Shown here one piece after another: positions 23,314 to 35,736 of a stretch of 64,000 bases of DNA. The stretch's first letter is position 1. Each line of letters starts with the position of its first letter. The stretch is taken from contig NZ_JAUHHD010000002.1 of the NCBI RefSeq assembly GCF_030410515.1, forward strand, positions 289,419 through 353,418, given 5' to 3'. The notes under the pieces are model-generated. The model was not told where the DNA came from. It was given only the letters and a program-made list of their open reading frames with translations, and ran no database searches. Both the position numbers and the translations under genes were made by a program. This stretch comes from Arthrobacter sp. YD4 (lineage in GTDB: Bacteria > Actinomycetota > Actinomycetes > Actinomycetales > Micrococcaceae).

Positions 23314-23943
23314 ATGACAGCCCTGGCCACTGAAAATTTCCGCGAACAGCTCTTTAACCGCCGCTACGAGGCCAATGTCGCCCCGGTCAACGAGCTGTGC
23401 GACGCCCTCCAGACCGCCAAGGCCGGCACCACCGTCCCCTACGTCGATCCCGCCCACGACGTGGACGAATGCCGCATCGTGAGCCTGTTCTCCAACATCG
23501 GCACCGCGGACCCGTCCGGGTTCATCACTGCCGGCGATTCCGACGCCGCCACCCGTCTGCTGGGCATCCAGTGGAAGCTGGGCCTGCGCCCCGAGTTCGT
23601 GATGCCGTGGAATGTCCACCCGTGGCACGTCGAGGGCGAGCCCAACGGCAAGTTCACCCCGGACCAGATCTCCGCCGGCCTCAAGCCGCTGCTGAAGTTC
23701 CTGGCCCTGGTCCCCCGCGCCTCCGTGATCGTCGCCCACGGCACCGAGGCCAACCGGCTGGCCAACCTGCTGCTGAAGACCGAGGTGCCGATGATCTGGC
23801 GCCGCGGCCTGAAGACCTACAAGGTGCGTTCGCTCAGCGGCCGCGCCTTCGCCGGCACCCCTGCACGGCAGGAGCAGTACCTCGAGGACATGCGCGTAGC
23901 CTACGCGGACGCGATGGCCCGCACCGGCCTGGCGAAGGCCTGA
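23314..23943 (+). CDS. Uracil-DNA glycosylase-superfamily-like protein
   Basis: A 209-residue protein with a UDG-fold pattern: IVSLFSNIGTADPSGFITAG, then KLGLRPEFVMPWNVHPWHVE and VPRASVIVAHGTEANRLANL. These resemble motifs of distant UDG-superfamily proteins annotated in Actinobacteria, but the canonical GQDPYH water-activating loop is absent. DNA glycosylase activity is therefore not assured. An AGGAG site lies about 14 bases upstream of the ATG. It follows the metE-like gene but is separated by a hairpin and a promoter-like -10. Confidence 0.6.
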   Translation: MTALATENFREQLFNRRYEANVAPVNELCDALQTAKAGTTVPYVDPAHDVDECRIVSLFSNIGTADPSGFITAGDSDAATRLLGIQWKLGLRPEFVMPWNVHPWHVEGEPNGKFTPDQISAGLKPLLKFLALVPRASVIVAHGTEANRLANLLLKTEVPMIWRRGLKTYKVRSLSGRAFAGTPARQEQYLEDMRVAYADAMARTGLAKA

Positions 23944-24015
23944 TCGTCCCCACCCGCTCCCTAACCTCGCAAGCTCGGCCAGGGAACCCTGCGGGCGTGG
24001 GCCAGCTTGAACCGC

Positions 24016-24053
24016 GACGGCGGGTGTCCACCTTTCGGTGGGCACCCGCCGTC
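24016..24053. terminator. Bidirectional terminator between convergent genes
   Basis: GACGGCGGGTG(T)CCACC and GGTGG(G)CACCCGCCGTC form a 17-base near-perfect stem with a TTTC loop, placed between the convergent UDG-like and DUF3151 genes. Confidence 0.85.
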
Positions 24054-24089
24054 GTCGTCTGGTCCCGGGTCATCCGGGGCGGCGCTGGG

Positions 24090-24515
24090 TCAGCCGCGCG
24101 CTTCGATGGCGGCTTTGGCCGTGGGATCGGACTCCTGCAGGAACTTCTCGATCCGCTCCGGCTCCTCGGCCTCACCGATCGCTGCGGAGGCCCGGCCGAG
24201 CGAGTACAGCGCCCGCAGGAAGCCCTGATTCGGCTCGTGCTCCCAGGGGATCGGGCCGGCGCCGCGCCAGCCGTTGCGCCGGAGGGCGTCCAGGCCGCGG
24301 TGGTAGCCGACGCGGGAGTAGGCGTAGGAATCGATGGTCCGGCCTTCTTTCCACGCTTCCTCGGCCAGCACGGCCCAGAGCAGCGAGGACGTCGGGTGCT
24401 TCTCCACCAGGTCCAGGGCCTCGTGCCCGGCATCCAGGCCCGCGGTGACCTCTGTCTCGGCGGGCAGGAGGGTGGGTTCGGGGCCCAGCAGGTTCTTCCG
24501 GAATTCGTCCGACAC
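24090..24515 (-). CDS. DUF3151 family protein
   Basis: A 141-residue protein of the actinobacterial DUF3151 family: RKNLLGPEPTLLPAETEV, then LDLVEKHPTSSLLWAVLAEE, AYAYSRVGYHRGLDALRRNG and WEHEPNQGFLRALYSLGRAS. The TPR-like helices suggest a protein-binding role; function unknown. The GTG start lies 2 bases after the fba stop, so it is co-transcribed with aldolase, a linkage that is typical of this family. Confidence 0.88.
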   Translation of the reverse strand: MSDEFRKNLLGPEPTLLPAETEVTAGLDAGHEALDLVEKHPTSSLLWAVLAEEAWKEGRTIDSYAYSRVGYHRGLDALRRNGWRGAGPIPWEHEPNQGFLRALYSLGRASAAIGEAEEPERIEKFLQESDPTAKAAIEARG

Positions 24516-24517
24516 GG

Positions 24518-25537
<1,020 letters not shown>

Positions 25538-25698
25538 GCTGACTCCTTAGGTGAATTTCGTCTGCGGGCTGGGCTGACCCCTGGGGTGAACCTCGTCGGC
25601 TACGCACCATCCTAGCCATTCCCGCCGGACGGCAGTGGTTCCGCTCACTCCCGGCTGTAACACTGCCCCCGGACCGGAGCGGATAGGGTGGCAGCATC

Positions 25699-26940
25699 AT
25701 GCCCGGTCAGCCCACCCGCATCATCCACTCGGCCCGCCTCGTCTCCGGCGGGTCCATCACCGCTGACGCCTGGGTGGCGTTTGCCGGGACCACAGTCGCG
25801 GCCGTCGGGTCCGGGGACGGTTGGCGGGACCTGGTCACTCACCCCGGCGGCGCTCTTGCCGACAACGGGGCCGGAGACGGTCTTGATGCTCCGGGCGCCG
25901 GGTGCGCCATCACGGACGCGGCCGGCCGCTGGCTGACGCCGGGTTTCATCGACCTGCACTGCCACGGCGGGGGCGGCGCCGCGTTCGACGCCGGGGCTGG
26001 CGACGGCGGGGCGGCCGCGATCGGCCGGGCCCTGGCCACCCACCACCGCCACGGCACCACGCGGCTGGTCCTCTCCCTCGTCACCGCCGCCCGGCCGGAC
26101 CTGGAAGCCCGGCTCGCCGCCGTCGCCGACGCGGCCGAAACGGACCCGCTCATCCTGGGCGCCCACCTGGAGGGCCCCTTCCTCGCCGACACATTCCGCG
26201 GCGCCCACGACCCCGCCCTGCTCCGCGCCCCGGGCCCGGAGGACGTCGCTGCGCTGCTGGCGGCGGGACGCGGCACGCTCCGACAGTGGACCCTCGCCCC
26301 GGAACTTCCCGGCGCCATGGCGGCCCTCCGCACCCTGCTGGACGCCGGCGTCGCGGTCGCCGTCGGACACACCGCCGCCGGGTACGACGCCGCCCTCGCC
26401 GCGTTCGACGCAGGCGCTTCCATCCTCACGCACGCCTTCAACGCGATGCCGGGGCTGCACCACCGCGAGCCCGGGCCCGTTGCCGCGGCGTTCCGCTCCC
26501 CAGGCGTGACCCTTGAGGTGATCAATGACGGCGTCCACGTCCACCCGGAGATGGTGCGGCTGGCCTTCACCGGAGCCCCCGGCCGGGTGGCGCTGGTCAG
26601 CGACGCGATGGCCGCCGCCGGCGCCGCGGACGGTAGCTACCGGCTGGGCACGCTGCCCGTCACGGTGCGCGGCGGCGTGGCGCGACTGGCCGGGACCGGG
26701 GACGCGGAAGGCCCCATCGCCGGGTCCACCCTGACGCTTGACGAGGCCCTGCGCCGGGCGGTGCGGGACGCGGGCATCCCGCTGACGGAGGCGGTGAAGG
26801 CGCTGACCGGGACGCCGGCTCGGGCGATCGGCCGGGGCACGGACCTGGGGCTGCTGGCGCCGGGGTACCAGGCGGACGCGGTCCTGCTGGATGAGGACCT
26901 GGCCGTCACGGCGGTGTTCGCTGCGGGCCGGCCGATCTAA
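25699..26940 (+). CDS. nagA: N-acetylglucosamine-6-phosphate deacetylase
   Basis: A 413-residue amidohydrolase: GlcNAc-6-P to GlcN-6-P + acetate, in amino sugar and cell-wall recycling. Metal-site motifs in order are FIDLHCHGGGG (HxH), LGAHLEGPFL (Glu), VGHTAAGYD (His), THAFNAMPGLHHREPG (His) and LVSDAMAAAG (catalytic Asp). The C-terminus GTDLGLLAPGYQADAVLLDE is the typical beta-sandwich return. A TAGGGT -10 lies 9 bases before the ATG, so the mRNA has a very short or no leader. It is single-gene, convergent with the methyltransferase. Confidence 0.94.
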   Translation: MPGQPTRIIHSARLVSGGSITADAWVAFAGTTVAAVGSGDGWRDLVTHPGGALADNGAGDGLDAPGAGCAITDAAGRWLTPGFIDLHCHGGGGAAFDAGAGDGGAAAIGRALATHHRHGTTRLVLSLVTAARPDLEARLAAVADAAETDPLILGAHLEGPFLADTFRGAHDPALLRAPGPEDVAALLAAGRGTLRQWTLAPELPGAMAALRTLLDAGVAVAVGHTAAGYDAALAAFDAGASILTHAFNAMPGLHHREPGPVAAAFRSPGVTLEVINDGVHVHPEMVRLAFTGAPGRVALVSDAMAAAGAADGSYRLGTLPVTVRGGVARLAGTGDAEGPIAGSTLTLDEALRRAVRDAGIPLTEAVKALTGTPARAIGRGTDLGLLAPGYQADAVLLDEDLAVTAVFAAGRPI

Positions 26941-26961
26941 AGAACGGTCCTTACTGCCGGC

Positions 26962-27624
26962 CTAGCCGGGGAGCTGGTTGAAGACGTGCCGGCGGATCCA
27001 GGCGTGCATCGCGATCGCGGCGGCCGAGGCGGCGTTGATGGACCGGGTGGAGCCGAATTGCTCGATGGAGAGGGTGTCCACCGCGGCGGCGTGCACCTCG
27101 GGGGTCAGGCCGGGACCTTCCTGGCCGAACACCAGCACGCAGTCGCGCGGGAGTTCGTAGGTCTCCAGCGGCACCGAGTCCGGGAAGATGTCGATCCCGA
27201 TGATCGCGAGGTTCTCCCCCTGCGCCCACGCCACGAAGTCCTCCACCGTGGGATGGTGGCGGACGTGCTGGTAACGGTCGGTGACCATGGCGCCGCGCCG
27301 GTTCCACCGCCGTCGTCCGATGATGTGCACCTCCTTGGCCAGGAAGGCGTTCGCCGTCCGGACCACGGTGCCGATGTTCATGTCGTGCTGCCAGTTTTCG
27401 ATGGCGATGTGGAAGTTGTGGCGGCGCGAGTCCAGCTCTGCGACGATCGCCTCGTGCTTCCAGTACCGGTACTTGTCCAGGACGTTGCGGCGGTCCCCGT
27501 CGGCCAGCAGGTCCGGGTCCCAGTGGTCCCCCTCGGGCAGCGGCCCGCTCCAGGGCCCGACGCCGATCTCCGGTTCCTGCCCGGGTTCAGGCTCTGCTGC
27601 TGGCGTTACTTCTGGCTGGGTCAC
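26962..27624 (-). CDS. SPOUT-family (TrmH/SpoU) RNA methyltransferase
   Basis: A 220-residue SAM-dependent RNA 2'-O-methyltransferase. The knotted SPOUT core is seen as INWQHDMNIGTVVRTANAF-type motif 1 (N-x-G-x-x-x-R), motif 2 VLVFGQEGPGLTPEVHAAA and motif 3 SIEQFGSTRSINAASAAAIA. An N-terminal extension of about 60 residues is rich in Pro, Glu and Gly. The target tRNA or rRNA cannot be told. The GTG start at 27624 is set by the leaderless promoter. Confidence 0.85.
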   Translation of the reverse strand: MTQPEVTPAAEPEPGQEPEIGVGPWSGPLPEGDHWDPDLLADGDRRNVLDKYRYWKHEAIVAELDSRRHNFHIAIENWQHDMNIGTVVRTANAFLAKEVHIIGRRRWNRRGAMVTDRYQHVRHHPTVEDFVAWAQGENLAIIGIDIFPDSVPLETYELPRDCVLVFGQEGPGLTPEVHAAAVDTLSIEQFGSTRSINAASAAAIAMHAWIRRHVFNQLPG

Positions 27625-27630
27625 TCCTCA

Positions 27631-27636
27631 ACATTA
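27631..27636 (-). promoter_or_regulatory. -10 element (TAATGT) for leaderless RNA methyltransferase
   Basis: On the minus strand TAATGT ends 6 bases before the GTG at 27624. Confidence 0.4.
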
Positions 27637-27676
27637 GACTGGGAGCAGTAGCGGAACACTATCGGCGGAGGGCACC

Positions 27677-28540
27677 ATGGCGGAGCAGTCAGAGCACCAC
27701 TCAGAGCAGCGGCAGGACGCGGACGAGACCCGTTCCACCGCGTCGGTGTACCGCAGCGGCCAGGACATCGAGTGCTGGCTGACGGACATGGACGGCGTGC
27801 TGGTGCATGAGAACCAGCCCATCCCCGGCGCGGCCGAACTGATCCAGCGCTGGGTGGACACCTCCCGGCGCTTCCTGGTGCTGACCAACAACTCGATCTT
27901 CACTCCGCGGGACCTCGCCGCCCGGCTGCGCAGCTCCGGCCTGGAGATCCCCGAGGAGAACATCTGGACCTCGGCGCTGGCCACGGCCCAGTTCCTTAAG
28001 GACCAGGTCCGCGGCTCCGACTCCGGCAACCGCGCCTACACGATCGGCGAGGCGGGCCTGACGACGGCGCTGCATGAGGCGGGCTTCATCCTCACCGACC
28101 AGGACCCGGACTTCGTGGTGCTCGGCGAGACCCGCACCTACTCCTTCGAGGCCATCACCATGGCCATCCGGCTGATCCTGGGCGGGGCACGGTTCATCGC
28201 CACCAACCCGGACGCCACCGGCCCCTCCAAGGACGGCCCCATGCCGGCCACCGGGGCGATCGCCGCCCTGATCACCAAGGCCACCGGCCGGGAACCCTAC
28301 ATTGTCGGCAAGCCGAACCCCATGATGTTCCGATCCGCGATGAACCAGATCGACGCCCACTCGGAGACCACGGCCATGATCGGGGACCGGATGGACACGG
28401 ACATTATCGCCGGCATGGAGGCGGGCCTGCACACGGTGCTGGTGCTCAGCGGCATCACCCACAAGGACGACATCGCCGCCTACCCGTTCCGGCCCAACCA
28501 GATCCTGAACTCGGTGGCGGACCTCAAGAACCAGATTTAG
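27677..28540 (+). CDS. HAD-IIA family (NagD-like) phosphatase
   Basis: A 287-residue HAD hydrolase with an IIA cap. Motif I is CWLTDMDGVLVHENQPIPGA (Asp nucleophile in DMDG), motif II LVLTNNSIFTPRDLAARL, motif III around KPNPMMF and motif IV MIGDRMDTDIIAGMEAGL. The substrate is probably a phosphorylated metabolite (NagD acts on nucleotides and sugar phosphates). GGAGGG lies 4 bases upstream of the ATG. It is divergent from the methyltransferase and convergent with the hydrolase gene. Confidence 0.9.
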   Translation: MAEQSEHHSEQRQDADETRSTASVYRSGQDIECWLTDMDGVLVHENQPIPGAAELIQRWVDTSRRFLVLTNNSIFTPRDLAARLRSSGLEIPEENIWTSALATAQFLKDQVRGSDSGNRAYTIGEAGLTTALHEAGFILTDQDPDFVVLGETRTYSFEAITMAIRLILGGARFIATNPDATGPSKDGPMPATGAIAALITKATGREPYIVGKPNPMMFRSAMNQIDAHSETTAMIGDRMDTDIIAGMEAGLHTVLVLSGITHKDDIAAYPFRPNQILNSVADLKNQI

Positions 28541-28544
28541 GCCG

Positions 28545-29582
28545 CTAGAACGCCACCTTCCGGCCGCCGCCGGCCGGAAGGGGCAGGATCTGGTCCTGGA
28601 GCTGCTCGACCAGCTGCTTGTAGATCCCCGGGTTCCACTGGGGGCTGGCGTGGGCCGGCCGGGCGCCGTCGGTCTGCAGCGAGTCGGAGACCATGTTGCC
28701 CGCGAACCGCAGCATCCAGGAGTCCCGGGCCGTCTCGTAGCTGACGGTCCGGTCCGCCGGGTTGCCGATGAACGCCATCCTGGCGTCGCCGAGCTTGCCC
28801 ACGTACCGGCCCGGATCGAAGTGGTAGATGTAGGCGGACTCGCTCTGGATCAGGACGCTGGACGGCGCGATCGGGGAAAGCTGCTCGAGTGTCTGGTCGA
28901 CGATCTGGCCCCAGGTGCGCTCGTGTTTGTTGAGCACCCGTTCGCCGAGCTCGTAGCCGCCGCGCAGCACCGTGGGGAACCGGACGCCGCTCTCGTAGAG
29001 GAACACCACACCCTCGAACCAGCTCTGGTCCAGCACGTCGCTGCGGGTTGCGGGGCTGGAGTCCAGCAGGATGAAGGCCACCTTGACGCCGTGCAGTTCC
29101 AGCAGCCGGGCGGCCACCTGCACGGCGACCATCCCGCCGAAGCTGTGGCCGTAAAAGTAGAGGGTCTCCAGCTTGTGGGCGCGCACGTGCTCGATCACGG
29201 CGATCACGATCTTGTCGATCTCCAGGCCCACGTTGGAGTAGCCGACGGCGGCCAGCTGGCCGCGTTTGTTCATGGCGCCACGCAGGGAGTTCAGGATCCA
29301 CTGGGCCTCCTCCCAGCTGGTCTTGAAGCCCGGGAAGAGGATCCAGCTGGCGCGCGGGTAGTAGCGTTCGGCGACGTCGTCGGGCACGGTCAGGATCTTG
29401 TTCACCCGGCGCTCGGCCTGGACGCGGCGGGTGAAGAGCATGTCCGCGGCCAGGAGTCCCGCGGTGCCGGCGCCGATCAGGAAGTTCCGCCGGGAGAACC
29501 GTTCCAGTTCGGCGGCGTGCCGGAGGAGCCGGGCATCCGCCTTCGCGGTTCCGCCCTCCGTCACTTCGGTCTCACGCGGCAC
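28545..29582 (-). CDS. Alpha/beta hydrolase with Tat-like N-terminus
   Basis: A 345-residue protein: a polar N-terminus, then FSRRNFLIGAGTAGLLAADM, a twin-arginine signal-like segment, then an alpha/beta hydrolase domain with nucleophile elbow GHSFGG (LYFYGHSFGGMVAVQVAARL), preceded by the strand ASWILFPGFKTSWEEAQWIL. A C-terminal His is not obvious. It may be an exported or membrane-anchored esterase or lipase-like enzyme; the substrate is unknown. The GTG start is leaderless. Confidence 0.75.
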   Translation of the reverse strand: MPRETEVTEGGTAKADARLLRHAAELERFSRRNFLIGAGTAGLLAADMLFTRRVQAERRVNKILTVPDDVAERYYPRASWILFPGFKTSWEEAQWILNSLRGAMNKRGQLAAVGYSNVGLEIDKIVIAVIEHVRAHKLETLYFYGHSFGGMVAVQVAARLLELHGVKVAFILLDSSPATRSDVLDQSWFEGVVFLYESGVRFPTVLRGGYELGERVLNKHERTWGQIVDQTLEQLSPIAPSSVLIQSESAYIYHFDPGRYVGKLGDARMAFIGNPADRTVSYETARDSWMLRFAGNMVSDSLQTDGARPAHASPQWNPGIYKQLVEQLQDQILPLPAGGGRKVAF

Positions 29583-29588
29583 ACCACA

Positions 29589-29594
29589 ACCGTA
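29589..29594 (-). promoter_or_regulatory. -10 element (TACGGT) for leaderless hydrolase gene
   Basis: On the minus strand TACGGT ends 6 bases before the GTG at 29582. Confidence 0.4.
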
Positions 29595-29669
29595 ACCACT
29601 CCGGTGGCCACGGGAAAATGCGCCGATCTAGGGTGTAGGGGGCCGCCGGGTCCGGGGCGCCCGGACAGG

Positions 29670-30212
29670 TCAGAGGGTTTCGGTTTCGCGGTCGAATTCG
29701 CGGCGGGACATCTCGAACCGGATGTCCTCATAGTGGGCCAGCAGCTCGGAGGCGGCGCCGCGGGCGGGATCGTCGAGCTTGCTGAAGGCGTCGTCCGAGG
29801 CCGCCAGCAGTTCGGCATCCGAGTACCGGCCCAGCGGACGGATTTTGGCGGCATGGAAGTCGCCGGCGGCGAAGTCCAGGTCCTCGAAGACGCTGCCGGA
29901 CGCGTCGGCTGAGCACTGCAGTTCCAGCGAGACCCCGGCGGAAAGGGGCGGCGCGCCGGAGAGGTCCAGCTGGCGGCTCTGGCCGTCGATGGCGTTGAGG
30001 TCGTGGCGCAGGCCGGCGAGGGCGGCAGATTCGACGAAGGGCGAGCGGGAGAGATCCACGCGGATGTGCCAGGTGAAACCGGAGCGGCGGATGCGCTGGA
30101 TCAGCTGCAGGAGGGCCGGACGGGTTTCGCGGTTAAGGGTGCCAATAACATCGATCCGGACGATGTCGAGGCCGACGTCGAGCTTTACGTGAGCGTTCAG
30201 GGATTGGTCCAT
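29670..30212 (-). CDS. STAS-like domain protein
   Basis: A 180-residue protein whose first 110 residues resemble a STAS (anti-sigma-antagonist) fold: VRIDVIGTLNRETRPALLQL, WHIRVDLSRSPFVESAALAG and a following LRHDLNAIDGQSRQLDLSGA strand-helix unit. The remainder, about 70 residues, is acidic and helical. It lies just downstream of a GAF-ANTAR gene on the same strand, and such pairs are frequent in actinobacterial stress signalling. A GGAG ribosome site precedes the ATG. Confidence 0.6.
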   Translation of the reverse strand: MDQSLNAHVKLDVGLDIVRIDVIGTLNRETRPALLQLIQRIRRSGFTWHIRVDLSRSPFVESAALAGLRHDLNAIDGQSRQLDLSGAPPLSAGVSLELQCSADASGSVFEDLDFAAGDFHAAKIRPLGRYSDAELLAASDDAFSKLDDPARGAASELLAHYEDIRFEMSRREFDRETETL

Positions 30213-30296
30213 AGGTACTCCAAAGAAGGTATCTTTGGCCGACGGCTCAACCTCGCCCAGACTATCGGCCGAATACTAGCGGCACAAGTTCCCGGA

Positions 30297-31070
30297 TCAG
30301 CCCGCGGCTTGCCGGCCCGGCTCCTGATAGTGGGTCCGGGTGCCGGAACCACCCACGGACTTCACCAGCGAGGTCGCCACCTCACGGAGTTTTATGTTCC
30401 CGTGGTTGGAGGCGTCCGTCAGGATCCGCACCGCGGTCTCCTGGTCGCAGCGGTTCTGGGCCATGACGATGCCGATGGCCATATCGATCACCGTGCGGGA
30501 CTCCAGGGTGGCGCGCAGGTTGCTGGCGCTGTCCGCGTGCAGCGAGCAGCGCACGGCCATGCGCAGCGCCTGGCTGATCTGCCGGGTGTAGTGGCGGGCC
30601 TTGTCGGCCGCTTCGCCGTCGAACTTGCGCGGGACGTCGGAGTACAGGTTCAGCGCCGCCTGCGCCTCGCCCTGCAGGTGGAACGGGACGGAGAGCACCG
30701 AGCGCAGGCCGAATGAGGCCACGGCGTCCGCGTACTCCGGACCCCACCGCTCCTCGTCCAGCAGGTCGGGGACGTAGACCTCGCGTTCCTCCTGCGCCGC
30801 CGTCAGGCAGGGACCCTGCGCCAGCCGGTACTGGATCTCGTCGATCGCCCGGGCGTCGTCGCTGCTCCAGCCGATCGTGGCGGCCTTCCGGTCGCGCAGC
30901 AGGGTGATTCCGCAGAGCGCGTCCTCGCCGTCGCCGGCCACCTGGTGTGCGGAGAACCGCGCCAGGTCGTTCAGGAACTCCTCGAAGTCGCTGCTGTCGA
31001 GGATGAGGTCCTGGACCTGGTCCACCAGCGTTCCAGGGTCGGTTTCGGTGTGGTCATGGGATGGGAGCAT
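30297..31070 (-). CDS. GAF and ANTAR domain regulator
   Basis: A 257-residue protein: a short N-terminal helix region, a GAF domain at about 50-170 (LCGITLLRDRKAATIGWSSD, VLSVPFHLQGEAQAALNLYS) and a C-terminal ANTAR RNA-binding domain (TVIDMAIGIVMAQNRCDQET, then IKLREVATSLVKSVGG). ANTAR proteins bind paired hexaloop hairpins and cause antitermination. The ATG at 31070 was chosen from domain boundaries; upstream open frame is antisense to pyrE-proximal sequence. The target is unknown. Confidence 0.9.
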   Translation of the reverse strand: MLPSHDHTETDPGTLVDQVQDLILDSSDFEEFLNDLARFSAHQVAGDGEDALCGITLLRDRKAATIGWSSDDARAIDEIQYRLAQGPCLTAAQEEREVYVPDLLDEERWGPEYADAVASFGLRSVLSVPFHLQGEAQAALNLYSDVPRKFDGEAADKARHYTRQISQALRMAVRCSLHADSASNLRATLESRTVIDMAIGIVMAQNRCDQETAVRILTDASNHGNIKLREVATSLVKSVGGSGTRTHYQEPGRQAAG

Positions 31071-31177
31071 GGGCGGTGTTCTCCGGCTGCAGGCGCCGGG
31101 ATGCCGGCGCGGGTGTTGAGGAAATGATAAGTCGGGCCCCAAACCCGGTCCAGAGGATTCCGCTGCAGGGAAAACCC

Positions 31178-31762
31178 TTAGTCCAGGCCCAGTTCGTCCT
31201 TGCCGAAGGCAAACAGGTAGGGCACGCCGGCCTCGGCCTCGATCTTTTCCTTGGCACCGGTGGCCCGGTCCACGATCACGGCGACGGCCACCACGTTGCC
31301 GCCGGCCTTCCGCACACCCTCGACCGCGGTCAGCGCGGAGCCGCCGGTGGTGGAGGTGTCCTCCAGGACCAGGACATTGCGGCCCTCCACGGAGGGGCCT
31401 TCCACCTGGCGGCCCATGCCGTAGGACTTCTGCGCCTTGCGGACCACGAACGCGTCCACCGGGCGGCCGGCGTCGACGGCGGCGTGCATCACCGCGGTGC
31501 CCACAGGGTCGGCGCCCATGGTCAGGCCGCCGGCGCACTCGAAGTCGATGCCGGCGTCGTCGAGCAGGTCCAGCATGACCTGGCCCACCAGGCGGGAGGC
31601 CTCGTGGTGCAGGGTGATGCGGCGCAGGTCGATGTAGTAGTCGGCCTCGGCGCCGCTGGAGAGGATGACCTTGCCGCGGACGACGGCGAGTTCCTTGATC
31701 AGTTCCAGGAGGCGGGCGCGGGCGGCGGCGGCGTCGGCCGCGGTGTCAGTGGAGGCTGTCAT
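31178..31762 (-). CDS. pyrE: Orotate phosphoribosyltransferase
   Basis: A 194-residue enzyme of UMP synthesis: orotate + PRPP to OMP + PPi. Seen: [56 protein letters not shown] (flexible loop Lys) and the PRPP-binding motif [20 protein letters not shown]. Length is slightly shorter than the E. coli enzyme, as usual in Actinobacteria. The start is fixed by the leaderless promoter 7 bases upstream. Confidence 0.95.
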   Translation of the reverse strand: MTASTDTAADAAAARARLLELIKELAVVRGKVILSSGAEADYYIDLRRITLHHEASRLVGQVMLDLLDDAGIDFECAGGLTMGADPVGTAVMHAAVDAGRPVDAFVVRKAQKSYGMGRQVEGPSVEGRNVLVLEDTSTTGGSALTAVEGVRKAGGNVVAVAVIVDRATGAKEKIEAEAGVPYLFAFGKDELGLD

Positions 31763-31769
31763 GGCACCC

Positions 31770-31775
31770 AGTTTA
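31770..31775 (-). promoter_or_regulatory. -10 element (TAAACT) for leaderless pyrE
   Basis: On the minus strand TAAACT ends 7 bases before the ATG at 31762, a textbook leaderless arrangement. Confidence 0.55.
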
Positions 31776-31940
31776 GTGGCAGTACCGGCGCGGACGTGCC
31801 GCCCCGACCGGCCCCACGCGGGGCCGCTTGGCCCCCGCGTTGTCTCCGCCCGGCCGCCGCATTGTCCGCTCCCGGCCCCCGCTCTGGCGCCGGGACTAAC
31901 GGCTCTTGGCACCGGCGGGGCGCGGGCGTCCGATGTAACC

Positions 31941-33760
<1,820 letters not shown>

Positions 33761-33764
<4 letters not shown>

Positions 33765-34759
33765 GCGGCCCGGACGCCGTGGACCTGCTGCGGCAGATGC
33801 TCCGGGTGCGCCGGCTCGAGGAGAAATGCGTCGAGCTCTACAGTGCCGCCAAGATCCGCGGGTTCCTGCACGTCTACATCGGCGAGGAGGCGGTGGCCGC
33901 CGGGGTGCTGTCCGCGCTGGGCCCGGAGGAAGCCGTCGTCGCCACCTACCGCGAGCACGGCCATGCCCTCCTGCGCGGGGTGTCCGCCGGCGCCATCCTG
34001 GCCGAGATGTACGGCAACGTCGAGGGCTGCTGCCGGGGCCGGGGCGGGTCCATGCACCTGTTCGACGCCGCCACCCGCTTCTACGGCGGCAACGCGATCG
34101 TGGCCGGCGGACTGCCGCTCGCGGTGGGCCTGGCGCTCGCGGACAAGCTGGCCGGCCGGCCCCGCGTCACCGCCTGCTTCTTCGGCGAGGGCGCCGTCGC
34201 GGAGGGCGAATTCCACGAAAGCATGAACCTCGCCGCGCTCTGGCAGCTGCCGGTGCTGTTCTGCTGCGAGAACAACCTCTATGCGATGGGCACCGCGCTG
34301 GGCCGCTCCGAGTCGCAGACGGACATCGCACTCAAGGCCGCCGGCTACGAGATGGCCGCCTGGGCGGTGGACGGGATGGACGTGCTGGCGGTGGAGGACA
34401 CCGCCCGCCGCGCGGTGGACGCGGTCCGGGCCGGCGGCGGGCCGCACTTCCTGGAGCTGCGCACCTACCGGTTCCGGGCCCACTCGATGTTCGACCCGGA
34501 ACGCTACCGGGACAAGGCCGAGGTGGCGCGGTGGCAGGAGCGGGACCCGATCACACTGTTGCGCACATCCCTGGCGGGTTCCGGCGATCTTTCCGACGCG
34601 GATTGGGAGCAGCTCCAGGCCGACGCCGACGCCGAGATCGCAGCCGGCGTCGCGTTCGCGGAGGCCGGGGCCCCCGAACCGGTCGCGGACCTGGAACGGT
34701 TTGTCTACAGCGAGGCCGGCGCTTCCGGGAGTTCCGGCGCCGCCGGGAGCCGGCCATGA
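33761..34759 (+). CDS. Pyruvate/2-oxoacid dehydrogenase E1 alpha subunit
   Basis: A 332-residue thiamine-diphosphate enzyme subunit. The TPP motif reads [21 protein letters not shown] to NN at 171-172 (GEG at 142-144 in place of GDG); [18 protein letters not shown] and [20 protein letters not shown] match the PdhA/AcoA family. It forms the alpha2beta2 E1 with the next gene's product. It is closer in form to acetoin or pyruvate dehydrogenase E1alpha than to branched-chain E1. GTG start at the overlap with the ligase stop. Confidence 0.9.
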
Positions 34760-35736
34760 AGTCCAGCTACCGGGAGGCCCTCCGCGCCGGACTCCGGGAC
34801 GCGCTGCAGCGCGATGACCGGGTGTTCCTGATGGGTGAGGACGTGGGCGCGTACGGCGGTTCGTTCGCCGTCAGCCTGGGCCTGCTGGAGGAGTTCGGGC
34901 CGGAGCGCATCCGGGACACCCCGCTCTCCGAGTCCGGCTTCGTGGGCGCCGGAATCGGGGCGGCCCTCGGCGGGATGCGGCCCATCGTCGAGATCATGAC
35001 GGTCAACTTCAGCCTGCTGGCCCTGGACCAGCTGATGAACAATGCCGCCTCGCTGCTGCACATGTCCGGCGGGCAGTTCCACGTCCCGCTGGTGGTCCGG
35101 ATGACCACCGGGGCGGGCCGGCAGCTCGGCGCCCAGCACTCGCACAGCCTCGAGGGCTGGTACGCGCACATCCCGGGGCTGCGGATCCTCGCCCCCGCCA
35201 CCTTGGAGGACGCCCGCGGAATGCTCTGGACCGCACTGCAGGACCCGGATCCGGTGCTGATCTTCGAACACGGCTCGCTCTACAACGTCCAGGGCGAGCT
35301 CGCCGAGGATGCCGGCGCCGTCGACATCACCACCGCCGCCGTCCGTCGGCCCGGCACGGACATCACACTCATCACCTACGGCGGGACGCTGCCGCTGACC
35401 CTGGAGGCCGCGGACCGGCTCGCCGGGGACGGGATCGACGCCGAGGTGCTGGACCTGCGCACCCTCCGCCCGCTGGACGAGGCCACCATCCTCGCCGCTG
35501 TGCGCCGGACCCGCCGCGCCGTCGTCGTCGATGAGGGTTGGCGCAGCGGCAGCATCTCCGCCGAGATCTGTGCCCGGCTTGGCGAGCAGCTTTTCTACGA
35601 GCTCGACGCACCGGTGGCCCGCGTGTGCAGCGCCGAGGTGCCCATCCCGTACTCCAAGCATCTGGAACTGGCGGCCCTCCCCTCGGCCGAGCGGGTGGTG
35701 GCGGCCGCGCACGGGGCGGTGGGGGCGCGTGGGTGA
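34756..35736 (+). CDS. Pyruvate/2-oxoacid dehydrogenase E1 beta subunit
   Basis: A 326-residue E1beta: [60 protein letters not shown], the C-terminal [20 protein letters not shown] and the [18 protein letters not shown] tail are all typical of PdhB/AcoB. It pairs with the E1alpha encoded just upstream (ATGA overlap). Its stop is inside the E2 start region (8-base overlap). Confidence 0.92.
   Translation: MKSSYREALRAGLRDALQRDDRVFLMGEDVGAYGGSFAVSLGLLEEFGPERIRDTPLSESGFVGAGIGAALGGMRPIVEIMTVNFSLLALDQLMNNAASLLHMSGGQFHVPLVVRMTTGAGRQLGAQHSHSLEGWYAHIPGLRILAPATLEDARGMLWTALQDPDPVLIFEHGSLYNVQGELAEDAGAVDITTAAVRRPGTDITLITYGGTLPLTLEAADRLAGDGIDAEVLDLRTLRPLDEATILAAVRRTRRAVVVDEGWRSGSISAEICARLGEQLFYELDAPVARVCSAEVPIPYSKHLELAALPSAERVVAAAHGAVGARG

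Noticed and set aside
24090..24433. An Arg/Pro-rich frame on the minus strand inside the DUF3151 gene
   Set aside because: Out-of-frame shadow of DUF3151. The true protein matches the family over its length.
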